NCBI GenBank assembly: GCA_029547745.1
Contig: JAKPOQ010000133.1
Location: 1 to 32,229, forward strand
From: Actinomycetes bacterium
GTDB lineage: Bacteria; Actinomycetota; Thermoleophilia; UBA2241
DNA: 32,229 nucleotides
Direction of reading: 5' to 3'
Shown here: positions 15,318 through 22,432 of the stretch, one piece after another
Layout: every line of letters begins with the position of its first letter
How positions within the stretch are numbered: the first letter of the stretch is position 1
Program-made: the position numbers and the translations under genes
The notes under the pieces: model-generated
Told to the model about the DNA's origin: nothing
The model's database searches: none
The model's input: only the letters and a program-made list of their open reading frames with translations

Positions 15318-16067
15318 TCACGGCCCCTCGTGCACGTAGTCGGCGACGACGGGCGTCGCAGGTCGCGCGGCGACCTCCGCGTACGTGCCCTGCTGCAGGA
15401 CCCTACCCTGCTCGAGGAACGTGACGCGGTCGGCCATCGCCCTCGCTTCGGAGGTATCGTGGGTCACCCAGAGGACGGCCATCGCGAGCTGGGCGAAGAT
15501 GCGCTGCAGGTCGGCGGCCAGGGCACGCCGTGTGGGAGGGTCGAGCGACGCCATCGGCTCGTCGAGGAACAACACGGCAGGGTCGGTGGCGAGCGCGCGG
15601 GCGACGCTGACACGCTGCGCCTCGCCTCCCGACAGCCCCGAACGGCGACGGTCGGCGAGGTGCGAGATCGCCAGCAGGTCCATCGCGCGCTGCGTGCGCG
15701 TGCGCAGCTCGTCCCCGCGCACCCCGTGCACACGCAACCCGCTCTCGACGTTCCCTCTCACTGTGGTCGACAGGAGGTACGGCTGTTGGAAGACGGCCGC
15801 CGTCCGTCGCCGCAGGCGCAGGCGGTCCTTGTTCGAGCGCACCAGGCGCCCTTCGAACTCGAGCGTGCCGGCGACACGCTCGAGACCATTGAGGGCACGC
15901 AGCAGCGTGCTCTTGCCGGCGCCGTTCGGCCCCAGCACGACGTGGACCTCCCCCGGCATGACGGCGAAACGGGGCACGTCGACGACGACGCGGTCTCCCT
16001 TGCGGACCACGAGGTCGGTAGCCACGATGATCGGCCCGTCACCCGTGTCCGGAGACTCGCCCCTCAT
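15318..16067 (-). CDS. tupC: Tungstate ABC transporter, ATP-binding protein
   Basis: 249 residues. Walker A GPNGAGKST, Q-loop VFQQPYLL, signature LSGGEAQRVSVARAL, Walker B VLFLDEPMASLD and switch His in WVTHD are all intact. It lacks the C-terminal TOBE domain of ModC/CysA-type ATPases; free Mop may take over that sensing role. ATG with GGAG about 9 bases upstream. It lies 37 bases downstream of tupB and powers import of the anion delivered by TupA. Confidence 0.92.
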   Translation of the reverse strand: MRGESPDTGDGPIIVATDLVVRKGDRVVVDVPRFAVMPGEVHVVLGPNGAGKSTLLRALNGLERVAGTLEFEGRLVRSNKDRLRLRRRTAAVFQQPYLLSTTVRGNVESGLRVHGVRGDELRTRTQRAMDLLAISHLADRRRSGLSGGEAQRVSVARALATDPAVLFLDEPMASLDPPTRRALAADLQRIFAQLAMAVLWVTHDTSEARAMADRVTFLEQGRVLQQGTYAEVAARPATPVVADYVHEGP

Positions 16068-16104
16068 TCACGCCCGCTCCGGTGTCCGGCGACGATCTCG
16101 CTCG

Positions 16105-16803
16105 TCACTCGTGCCTTCCCCGCTGCTGGATGACCGTCATCGCGTAGTTCGTCGAGAAGCTCAGGATGATGAGTACGACGCCCAACGCCATGGCGTTCGC
16201 GAACTCTCCCATGCCGACGTACTGCATGATGCCCGTGGTGAGGACCTGGGTCTCGCCGATGATGTTCCCCCCGACCATGTTGACCGCGCCGACCTCGGAG
16301 ATGATGCCGCCGAAGGCGGCCATGACGGCCGCCATGAGCGGCACCCTGATCTCGCGCAGGAGGAGCAGGAAGAGCCTGAACCGGCCGGCGCCCAGGGAGA
16401 GGATCTGCAGGCGGAAGCCGGCGTCGAGCTGCTGCAGGGCGGCGAGCGACAGCCCGGCGATGATGGGCAGGGCGATCAGCACCTGAGCGATCACCATTCC
16501 GGTGACCGTGTACATGAGGTGCAGGGAGCCGAACGGGCCGCTGCGCCAGAGGAAGAGGGCGACCACGAGGCCGACGACGACTGGCGGCACGCCCATGCCC
16601 GTGTTCACGCTCGCGACGACGAGACGACGAAGGGGGAACTGGTTGAGGGCGACGACCATGCCGAGCGGCACGCCGAGGACGAGCGAGATGGCGAGCGCGC
16701 TGCCGGCCACGCGCAGAGAGCGGAGGGCGATCTCGTACGTCGTGGCATCGCCGCCGAAGAGCAGCCGGAAGGCCTCGACGATGCCCCGGATGATGTAGTC
16801 CAG
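16105..16803 (-). CDS. tupB: Tungstate ABC transporter, permease
   Basis: 232 residues, about six membrane spans. The EAA loop region is LGAGRFRLFLLLLREIRVPLMAAVMAAFGGIISEVGAVNMVGGN, characteristic of TupB/WtpB-type permeases. The frame is open upstream, but that sequence encodes the intercistronic terminator and has no credible start except a GTG at 16893 inside the hairpin. The homologous N-terminus DYIIRGIVEAFRLLFGGD begins after a CTG (16803) that has GGGGAGG 7 bases upstream, so CTG is the probable start codon. Confidence 0.88.
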   Translation of the reverse strand: MDYIIRGIVEAFRLLFGGDATTYEIALRSLRVAGSALAISLVLGVPLGMVVALNQFPLRRLVVASVNTGMGVPPVVVGLVVALFLWRSGPFGSLHLMYTVTGMVIAQVLIALPIIAGLSLAALQQLDAGFRLQILSLGAGRFRLFLLLLREIRVPLMAAVMAAFGGIISEVGAVNMVGGNIIGETQVLTTGIMQYVGMGEFANAMALGVVLIILSFSTNYAMTVIQQRGRHE

Positions 16804-16854
16804 CTCAGACCCTCCCCGTCGTGATCCCGCGTCGTCGCGTTCGGCCGAAAAGAC

Positions 16855-16894
16855 CGTGGGGGCGGCGGAGTTCGGGACCTCCGCCGCCCCCACG
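16855..16894 (-). terminator. Intercistronic terminator between tupA and tupB
   Basis: A 16-bp perfect GC stem (16855-16870 with 16879-16894), 8-base loop, followed on the minus strand by GGTCTTTTCGG. It lies 46 bases after the tupA stop. Partial termination here would yield more binding protein than permease and ATPase, a common arrangement in ABC importers. Confidence 0.75.
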
Positions 16895-16939
16895 TGGCTC
16901 AGTCCTCCCGGGAGAGGACCATTCTATAGGTGGCTCAGG

Positions 16940-17917
16940 TCACCGCGCCGGCGCCGGGGCGGGCGGCAGCACCGAGGTCGGGATGACGTACGCGTTCGGA
17001 TAGAACATCGTCGTACCCAGCATCTTGTACGCACCGATGGCCTTCTGGCCGTTGCTGCTGACGAGCCACTCCGCCAGGAACTCCGCCCCGGTCGAGTTGA
17101 CGTCGGGGTGGTCGTTCTGGTTCACGAGCAGGACGGAGTACTGGTTCTTGAGGTCCTTGCGCGTCGTGAGGAGACGGTAGAGCGGCGGCGAGAGCTTGGC
17201 GCTGCTCTTGTTCTTGATCCAGGTCGCCACGTCGGTAAGGGTGTAGGCCTTCTTCTCGGCTGCGAACATGAGGGTATCCAGCATGCCCTTGCCGGTCGAC
17301 GCATACCATGACGGCGCGCTGGCGGGATCGATGGTCACGCCGGCCTTCTTCCAGAGCTCCAGCTCCTTCTTGTGCGTGCCTGAGTTGTCGCCGCGCGACA
17401 CCCAGGCGATCCTGCCCGCGGGGAGCGTCTTGCCCCAGGCGGCGATCCGCTTGAAGGCCTGCACGGCCGTCTTGGCCGTCTTCACGCCTGCCGGGTCGAC
17501 CCCTCTGCTGTTCGTCATGCCGACGACGGTGAAGTAGTTGTAGGCGAACGGCAGCCTCATGGTGAGGTGTCCCTGGGCCAGCAAGTCCTTCTCGTCCGCC
17601 GGAGAATGCGCGATCACGACGTCGCAGTTGCCGTCCCTTGCGAGCGCAAGGGCCGCGCCGGAGCCCACCGAGACCCACGTCAGGTCGATGCCCGGGAAGC
17701 GTGCCTCGAACGCCGGCTCGACGACGTTCACAAGGAGCCCTGTGTCGTTGACGCTGGTCGTCGTCGCCAGTCGCAGCGCCGCGGGGTCGACCGCGCCCTT
17801 CGTGTCGTCCGTGCCATACGCTCCCGTCGCGCCGACGACGGCGGCGGCGACGAGCACCAGGAGCAGGGCGACGGTCGTCCATCGTGCCCACGTCCGCTTA
17901 CGCACTTGCTGAGCCAT
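16940..17917 (-). CDS. tupA: Tungstate-binding protein of ABC transporter
   Basis: 325 residues. An N-terminal signal peptide (Arg-rich start, hydrophobic 13-34) ends near GAYG. The mature protein opens with LRLATTTSVNDTGLL; the TTTS-x-x-TGL stretch (52-61) is the TupA oxyanion-binding signature. Further family segments are WVSVGSGAALALARDGNCDVVIAHSP and WVSRGDNSGTHKKELELWKKAG. It captures tungstate (or molybdate) with high affinity outside the membrane. GGGAGG lies 4 bases before the ATG at 17917; longer frames reach upstream of the promoter and are rejected. It is first in tupA-tupB-tupC-lipoprotein. Confidence 0.93.
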   Translation of the reverse strand: MAQQVRKRTWARWTTVALLLVLVAAAVVGATGAYGTDDTKGAVDPAALRLATTTSVNDTGLLVNVVEPAFEARFPGIDLTWVSVGSGAALALARDGNCDVVIAHSPADEKDLLAQGHLTMRLPFAYNYFTVVGMTNSRGVDPAGVKTAKTAVQAFKRIAAWGKTLPAGRIAWVSRGDNSGTHKKELELWKKAGVTIDPASAPSWYASTGKGMLDTLMFAAEKKAYTLTDVATWIKNKSSAKLSPPLYRLLTTRKDLKNQYSVLLVNQNDHPDVNSTGAEFLAEWLVSSNGQKAIGAYKMLGTTMFYPNAYVIPTSVLPPAPAPAR

Positions 17918-17999
17918 GCTGCCTCCCACTGACGATCGCCTTGCTCCGCAGGGCGGACGAAAGGTCCCGCCACCGCGGACCCGTACTTCGGAGGCACTC

Positions 18000-18029
18000 A
18001 TTCTAAGGAAACGCTTAGGGTGGTGGCAA
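18000..18029 (-). promoter_or_regulatory. tup promoter with overlapping palindromic operator
   Basis: On the minus strand TTGCCA (-35, 18029-18024), an 18-base spacer and TAGAAT (-10, 18005-18000). The spacer and -10 contain CTAAG-CGTTTC-CTTAG (18018-18003), so a protein bound there would block RNA polymerase. The start of tupA is about 83 bases downstream of the -10. Confidence 0.78.
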
Positions 18030-18178
18030 GAGCAGCACGGAGGCGGTGAGAGGCGGTCGGAAGGTCAGTGTCCCAGGACGTGGCGTACGGGTCGCAAGGC
18101 TGTCGTGCGGAGACGACCGCGACGATGGACCCTCCCTGAGGCCGACATCATGCGGACCGGAGCGCCGTCCCGAAAGGG

Positions 18179-18226
18179 AGAAAAGAAGGGGGGCGGCGGG
18201 CCAGAAAAGAAGGGGGGCGGCGGGCC
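18179..18226. repeat. Perfect 24-bp tandem duplication of a terminator arm and tail
   Basis: 18179-18202 and 18203-18226 are identical. Each unit holds one arm of the GC hairpin plus the A-rich stretch AGAAAAGAA that becomes the U-rich tail on the minus strand. Confidence 0.9.
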
Positions 18227-18244
18227 CGGAGGGCCCGCCGCCCC
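18214..18244 (-). terminator. Rho-independent terminator with a duplicated U-rich tail
   Basis: A 14-bp perfect stem (18214-18227 with 18231-18244) and 3-base loop, followed on the minus strand by CCTTCTTTTCT, and 24 bases further by a second copy of arm and tail. It must end a minus-strand transcript that starts to the right. Confidence 0.75.
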
Positions 18245-18288
18245 GTCTGCTCGGGTGCGGCGCGCGGGCGCACCGCGTGCGGGGCGCC

Positions 18289-18318
18289 CTAGCGCGCCGC
18301 ACCACCTAAGTCAATCAC
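18289..18318 (-). CDS. Possible nine-residue leader peptide
   Basis: GTG start followed by eight codons and TAG encode MIDLGGAAR. AGGAGGT lies 9 bases upstream with an exceptional match to the anti-Shine-Dalgarno. The stop codon lies inside the base of the following long hairpin, so ribosome position could affect folding. Codons ATT, TTA and GGT are rare in this genome. The same frame is open back to 18483, giving a 64-residue unrecognised protein as an alternative. Confidence 0.3.
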   Translation of the reverse strand: MIDLGGAAR

Positions 18319-18484
18319 GTGTCGTCTACCTCCTTTCGTCGCGGCCTCCGGTCGCGGCGCGTCTCTTGTCCGCACCTTGACCGCCGACATCTGAAAGCAT
18401 CGCGCACTCGCCCGATATTGGCAAGTGCGCGGCCTCCCGGCGCTCCGGGCTGTCGCATGACTCACGCTCGCGGGGTTCTGCATG

Positions 18485-18850
18485 GCGCTCCCGATCCCTT
18501 CTATGTCGCCCGTGACAGGACGGCCGAGGGCGTCGCCCTCCGGTCAGTGGTCGACAAGGTCGAGCTCGGGGAACTGCCCGCGTACACTCACGCGGTCGAG
18601 CGCTGGCCGACGACGCCATCAAGATCTGCGCGGGCGCCCCGAACGTGTACTACCACCACCAGCCGCTCATCAAGCCCATCAAAGGCGACGACATCACGGA
18701 GATCTTCGCCGGGGCCGCCCATGTGGCAGAAGGCAAGCACTACCTGCGGCCCCAGCCACATCCCTTCTTCGAACCTGATCCCGGATTCGCCCACGCCGAC
18801 GAAGAGGGTCGTTGCGGGAAGAGCCGCCACCTGGGGGCCATCCCACGGGC
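18485..18850 (+). pseudogene. Decayed coding region, family not recognised
   Basis: Two plus-strand frames show strong G/C-ending codon use back to back. The first reads DPFYVARDRTAEGVALRSVV and then VDKVELGELPAYTHAVERW up to about 18608. The second, offset by one base, continues ADDAIKICAGAPNVYYHHQP then LIKPIKGDDITEIFAGAAHV and onward to about 18810. A single-base deletion near 18610 would explain the break. Neither part has a credible start or ribosome site. Downstream (to about 19017) coding bias becomes ambiguous, and an antisense frame 19025-18588 is also open. The region separates tup from the CQLGC/MoaD genes and may be a lost gene of that cluster. Confidence 0.35.
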
Positions 18851-19064
18851 TGCGCACAGTCATGGCCTGCCTACCGCCGACGGGGACGTGGAGCACGACA
18901 TCCGGGACCACCCAGGCGGCGACCTGGACCTCCGACGTCGGAAGCGTCATCAGGTTCACCTCCACGGTGCAGTGGATGGAGGCGCCCGCAGCCTGGTACG
19001 CCGAGGACACACGCTGAGCCGTCACTAGCCAAAGGCGGCGCAGGCGCGAAGCAGAGGACGCCGC

Positions 19065-19250
19065 TCAGAAGCAGCCGAGCTGGCAGCCGACGACCTTGAT
19101 GCCCAGCTCGTTGCAGGTGCGGCCGACCTCGGCGAGCGGGACGTCGAGGTCGCGGGCGATCTTGAACGCCACCGCGCACCGCAGACGCTTCTCGACGCCG
19201 GCCTTCGCCTTCAGGGTCTCGATGAGACGCGGGATGTTCCCTTCGGCCAT
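19065..19250 (-). CDS. Small conserved helical protein with C-terminal CQLGCF motif
   Basis: 61 residues. CAVAFKIARDLDVPLAEVGRTCNELGIKVVGCQLGCF looks like a small winged-helix-like fold with four Cys (one early, one in RTCNELG, two in CQLGC). I recall similar CQLGCF-ending small proteins from anaerobe genomes near tungsten/molybdenum genes, but their function is not established; metal or cofactor handling is a guess. TGCTAGACT, an extended -10-like sequence, lies only 7 bases before the ATG, so the mRNA may be leaderless; AAGGAG at 16 bases upstream is too far for normal use. The moaD-like gene lies 163 bases upstream on the same strand. Confidence 0.75.
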   Translation of the reverse strand: MAEGNIPRLIETLKAKAGVEKRLRCAVAFKIARDLDVPLAEVGRTCNELGIKVVGCQLGCF

Positions 19251-19413
19251 GGCGCGCAGTCTAGCACTCCTTGCGCCGCGGTCGCAGCGCCGCGCCGGCC
19301 GGGAGGCACGCCGGCTGGGAGGCACGCCGGCCGGGATGCGCCGCCCGGGACGCACGCCGGCCGTGGTCCGTCACGGGCCGAGGAAGGCGAGCGACCTGCT
19401 CCGCTCGCGGTCC

Positions 19414-19671
19414 TCAGCCGCCGCCGACAGGAGCGAAGAGCGAGACCTCGTCGCCGTCCCGCAGGACGGTGGACGCGTCGCCGTGCACACCGTTCACGAG
19501 GACGAGACCCACGGTGCCGGAAGGGAGGCCCAGAGACTCGCAGAGCGCCGCCACCGTCGGCGCCTCGGCGAGCGGCACACGCCGTTCGGCGCGCCCGTCG
19601 CGGGTCTTCATCTCGAGCCCCGCGAAAAGGCGCGCCTCGACGGTGCCGCCCTGCTGCCGGTCGTCCTTCAC
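19414..19671 (-). CDS. MoaD/ThiS-family ubiquitin-like sulfur carrier
   Basis: 85 residues. A beta-grasp pattern (VEARLFAGLEMKT, VAALCESLGLP, LVLVNGVHGD, LRDGDEVSLFAPVGGG) ends in Gly-Gly-Gly, with the terminal diglycine needed for adenylation and thiocarboxylate formation. PVGGG and LVNGVHG are typical of the MoaD variants that accompany tungsten aldehyde oxidoreductases. It should supply sulfur for the dithiolene of molybdopterin. GTG start with GGAAGG 5 bases upstream. moaE is not in the window. Confidence 0.88.
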   Translation of the reverse strand: MKDDRQQGGTVEARLFAGLEMKTRDGRAERRVPLAEAPTVAALCESLGLPSGTVGLVLVNGVHGDASTVLRDGDEVSLFAPVGGG

Positions 19672-20056
19672 GTCAACCTTCCCGTCACTCCGCCGTCACT
19701 CCGCACTCCCTATCTTCGGCGACCTCGCCGACATCGAGACCGACCCGAGCGCGTTACTGCCACGCACTGTACCATTCCCCGCCCCGCGCACGGCGAGGCG
19801 TCGCCCGGCTGCGCTGCCGCACGCCTGGGCTGCCGCGCACCTGCGCCTCCACGCCGCCCGCCCAGCGGAAGGCCGGCCCCAGCCCACGGAGTCCCGCTCA
19901 CCCCGACCGCTCGCGACGCCCAGCAACTCGTTGTCCCCGTCCGTGCACGGAACCCCGCTCACCCCGGCCGACCCCTCTGCCGATAGAGGGGGCAAGAGAG
20001 CGACGGCCGGGTGCGGCCACGCGACGTGTCCCGCCCAAAGAGACGACGGAGGAAGG
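19672..20056. other. Intergenic region between moaD-like and ATPase genes
   Basis: No gene is supported. A perfect 11-bp tandem duplication (19683-19693, 19694-19704) abuts the moaD ribosome site and duplicates CGGAGTGACG on the minus strand. CGCTCACCCC is also repeated (19896-19905 and 19956-19965). No convincing promoter is seen on either strand. Confidence 0.4.
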
Positions 20057-20995
20057 ATGGCCGACGAGGCGCCCGACGACCAGCGTCGGATCCAAGCGAC
20101 GGACGCCCAGGCGAGCGCGCACGACCAGGCGCTGCGCGCCGTGCAAGTCGCCCTTCTCAAGGAGCTCGACACGAGCATCGACAAGCTCGCCCGCGCCCGC
20201 CTCGGCGACAGCGCCCGCGAGCATCTCGAGATCCTGCGAAGCCTGCTGAAGGCGCAGGTCAACGCCTACCTCGAGCACTTCGCCGCCCGCAACGCCACAC
20301 TCACGCCGACGACCTCGGTGATGTACGCCGCCGAGGTCGGCGCGCCCGGGGTCATCGCGACCACGCTGCGTGGTCTCGTCGAGGGAGGGACGCTGACCGG
20401 CGGCCAGGCGGCCAAGTTGGGCCAGATCATCACCGAGCGGCGCACGATGTTCATCTTCGGCGACCGGGCGACCGGGAAGTCGACCTTGCTCAACGCCCTC
20501 TTCGAGCTCGTGCCGGTCGACGAACGCTTCGTCGCCATCGAGCGCGGCGCGGACCTCCCGGCGCTCAAGGAGCGGTCGTTCTGTGTGCGCCTGACCGTCG
20601 ACGACGAGACTGACATCACCACCCTGTTCGCCAAGGCGCAGCGCATGCAACCCGGGCGACTCGTCGTCGGCGAGGTGCACCGCGACGAGGTCCGTCACCT
20701 GTTCGCCCTGCTCGGCGAGATGCCCACCGTGGGCGGCATGGCGACGCTGCGGGCGGAGACCGTGCAAAGGGCCATCGACACCGTCGTCAAGGCGGTCGGC
20801 GACGGCGACCCGGCCGCCGGCCGGGTCGCCGTCGCCGCCGTCCGTCCCGTCTTCGCCCACATGCACTCCGACGAGAAGGGCAGGCCGCGCCTCGCCGGCT
20901 TGTGGAGCGTCACCGGCCTGGACGGGGGCGAGCTCGTGCTCGAGGAGATGCGCACCGCGGCGCCGGCCGCCGCGCAGCTCGTCACCGAAGCCTGA
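20057..20995 (+). CDS. Orphan CpaF/VirB11-like secretion ATPase
   Basis: 312 residues. An N-terminal helical region (20-85) precedes an ATPase core: Walker A GDRATGKST (135-143), Asp-box-like FVAIERGADLPAL, Walker B-like RMQPGRLVVGEVHRDE (197-211) and a His-box position GGMATLRAETVQRAID where CpaF has ATIHANS. The His-box is altered. Relatives drive tad pili or type II/IV secretion, but no tad or pil genes are near, so the partner is unknown. GGAGG lies 4 bases upstream of ATG. The C-terminus lies in a 40-bp tandem duplication. Confidence 0.8.
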   Translation: MADEAPDDQRRIQATDAQASAHDQALRAVQVALLKELDTSIDKLARARLGDSAREHLEILRSLLKAQVNAYLEHFAARNATLTPTTSVMYAAEVGAPGVIATTLRGLVEGGTLTGGQAAKLGQIITERRTMFIFGDRATGKSTLLNALFELVPVDERFVAIERGADLPALKERSFCVRLTVDDETDITTLFAKAQRMQPGRLVVGEVHRDEVRHLFALLGEMPTVGGMATLRAETVQRAIDTVVKAVGDGDPAAGRVAVAAVRPVFAHMHSDEKGRPRLAGLWSVTGLDGGELVLEEMRTAAPAAAQLVTEA

Positions 20996-21040
20996 AGCAC
21001 CGCCGGCCGCTGCACAGCCCGTCGCCGAGGCCCGAAGCGC
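20961..21040 (+). repeat. 40-bp tandem duplication across the ATPase stop codon
   Basis: 20961-21000 and 21001-21040 match at 33 of 40 positions and all seven differences are transitions. The first copy contains the stop TGA; the second has CGA there. A third partial copy follows. Confidence 0.8.
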
Positions 21041-21319
21041 TGCCGGCCGCGCTCGAACGTCGCGGCCCTCGAGCGTCACGGCCTCTCTTCGCGCGCGGGC
21101 GCCACGCCCCCAGGCCCTCCCTTCGGGCTCGAACGTCACCGTCGTCCGGCCCGATACGTCATCGTCGCTCTCCGTCCGTCCACCTGTCCGTCCGCGGCGA
21201 CCGCCAGTATGGTTGTCCGGGTCGCACGGGGCTGGTACCATGCCGGGTCGCGCCGCCTGTTGGCGACGACCGACACCCCTGCTCCGGCACGCAGGCCGGG
21301 GCCGCTCAGACCGTAGGAG
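20996..21319 (+). other. Intergenic region before rpsF
   Basis: It holds the second and third units of the 40-bp repeat and the rpsF promoter. No gene is seen. Confidence 0.5.
21213..21241 (+). promoter_or_regulatory. Promoter of rpsF-ssb-rpsR-rplI
   Basis: TTGTCC (21213-21218), 17-base spacer, TACCAT (21236-21241), about 80 bases before rpsF. Both hexamers match consensus at four of six positions. Confidence 0.6.
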
Positions 21320-21616
21320 GTGATCACCATCAACAAGTACGAGCTCATGCTCATCGTCAACCCGGCAGCCGAAGCAGATCGGCAGGCCGAGATCCTCGAC
21401 CGTCTCCGTTCCACCGTCGAAGGCGCCCAAGGCGCCGTCATCGGGGTGGACGAATGGGGCAAGAAGAAGCTCCAGTACGAGGTCAAGGGCGAGACCGAGG
21501 GCATCTACTCCGTCGTCACGTTCAAGTCCACGCCCCAGACCCTCGCGGAGGTCGAGCGCATCTTGGGCATCACCGACGATGTCCTGCGCTTCATGACCGT
21601 GCGACTCAAGTCGTAG
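21320..21616 (+). CDS. rpsF: 30S ribosomal protein S6
   Basis: 98 residues from the GTG at 21320. NKYELMLIVNPAAEADRQAEILDRL and GVDEWGKKKLQYEVKGETEGIYSVVTF identify S6, which binds S18 on the 30S platform. The GTG shares its first base with AGGAGG, too close for initiation. The Shine-Dalgarno GGAGGTGATC is a ten-base match to the 16S 3' end and is properly placed for the ATC at 21329, where other S6 proteins have Met before N/RKYE. So the true start may be ATC, giving 95 residues. First gene of rpsF-ssb-rpsR-rplI. Confidence 0.95.
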   Translation: MITINKYELMLIVNPAAEADRQAEILDRLRSTVEGAQGAVIGVDEWGKKKLQYEVKGETEGIYSVVTFKSTPQTLAEVERILGITDDVLRFMTVRLKS

Positions 21617-21641
21617 CGCAAGCCCAGCGAAGGGAGTCACC

Positions 21642-22106
21642 GTGGCAGGTTCCATCAACAGCGTCGTGCTCGTCGGCAACCTGACGCGCGATCCGGAGCT
21701 CAAGGCGCTGCCCAGCGGCACGAGCGTCTGCTCTTTACGCATCGCCGTCAACGATCGCGTCAAGGACCCGACCACGGGCGAGTGGACCGAAAAGCCGAAC
21801 TACATCAGCGTCGACGTGTTCGGGGGTCAGGCCGAGAACTGCGCCCAATACCTCGCCCGCGGCCGTCAGGTGGCCATAGAAGGTCGGCTGCGCTGGCGCG
21901 AGTGGCAGACGCAGGACGGCCAGAAGCGCGAGGCCGTGAGCGTGGTCGCCAACAACGTCCAGTTCATCGGCCCCCGTGAACCCGCCGCCGGCGGACAGGG
22001 CGGCACTTGGGGCGGCGCACCCGCCGGTCAGGGCGCCTCGTTCAACAACGAAGGCCTCGAGCCGAGCGACAAGGACTTCCAGGAAGACGACGACATCCCG
22101 TTCTGA
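21642..22106 (+). CDS. ssb: Single-stranded DNA-binding protein
   Basis: 154 residues. OB-fold with [42 protein letters not shown] and [24 protein letters not shown] flexible Gly/Ala-rich linker is followed by the acidic tip DDDIPF, which recruits replication and repair enzymes. GTG start with AAGGGAG upstream. Standard position between rpsF and rpsR. Confidence 0.97.
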   Translation: MAGSINSVVLVGNLTRDPELKALPSGTSVCSLRIAVNDRVKDPTTGEWTEKPNYISVDVFGGQAENCAQYLARGRQVAIEGRLRWREWQTQDGQKREAVSVVANNVQFIGPREPAAGGQGGTWGGAPAGQGASFNNEGLEPSDKDFQEDDDIPF

Positions 22107-22146
22107 CGAGCAAGACACGGCGCCGACACGGCGCCGAAAGGAGTAC

Positions 22147-22422
22147 ATGAGCATGCCAGGTCCCAAACCAAGAGGGCGGCGCGAGAAGAAGAGCAAGGCC
22201 GGCGGTTTCGGCCAGGCGCGACGTCGCTACTGCTACTTCTGCAAAGAGAAGATCGACGAAGTCGACTACAAGAACTACACGACGCTCCGCCGTTTCATGT
22301 CCGACAAGGGCAAGATCCGCTCGCGCCGCATCACGGGCACATGCCGCCGTCACCAGGTGCAGGTCTCAGCCGCCATCAAGCGGGCGCGCGAGATGGCGCT
22401 GCTGCCCTACGTTTCGCGCTGA
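22147..22422 (+). CDS. rpsR: 30S ribosomal protein S18
   Basis: 91 residues. [22 protein letters not shown] and the segment [14 protein letters not shown] identify S18. CYFC and TCRRH retain a possible zinc site (C+ form of S18). AAAGGAG is 3 bases before the ATG at 22147 and 9 bases before a second in-frame ATG at 22153, so the latter may be the true start. Confidence 0.96.
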   Translation: MSMPGPKPRGRREKKSKAGGFGQARRRYCYFCKEKIDEVDYKNYTTLRRFMSDKGKIRSRRITGTCRRHQVQVSAAIKRAREMALLPYVSR

Positions 22423-22432
22423 GGTGAAGACG

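Larger units (their letters stand above)
18214..18450 (-). ncRNA. Candidate structured RNA ending in the duplicated terminator
   Basis: In minus-strand order: a small hairpin CCCGG/CCGGG (18450-18437), a hairpin with 8+3 bp (18431-18401, loop 18419-18413), a perfect ribosome site AAAGGAGGT with a nine-codon frame, a long hairpin (12 bp outer 18254-18265/18292-18303, 6 bp inner, UA bulge) and the terminator. TTGCCA at 18424-18419 could be a -35, but the hexamer 17 bases on (GATGCT) is poor. The set fits an attenuated leader or a small RNA. It is not a recognised riboswitch class. Confidence 0.35.

Noticed and set aside
18588-19025. 145-residue minus-strand protein
   Set aside because: No start with a ribosome site and no family character; its second half has poorer codon bias than the opposing plus-strand frames.
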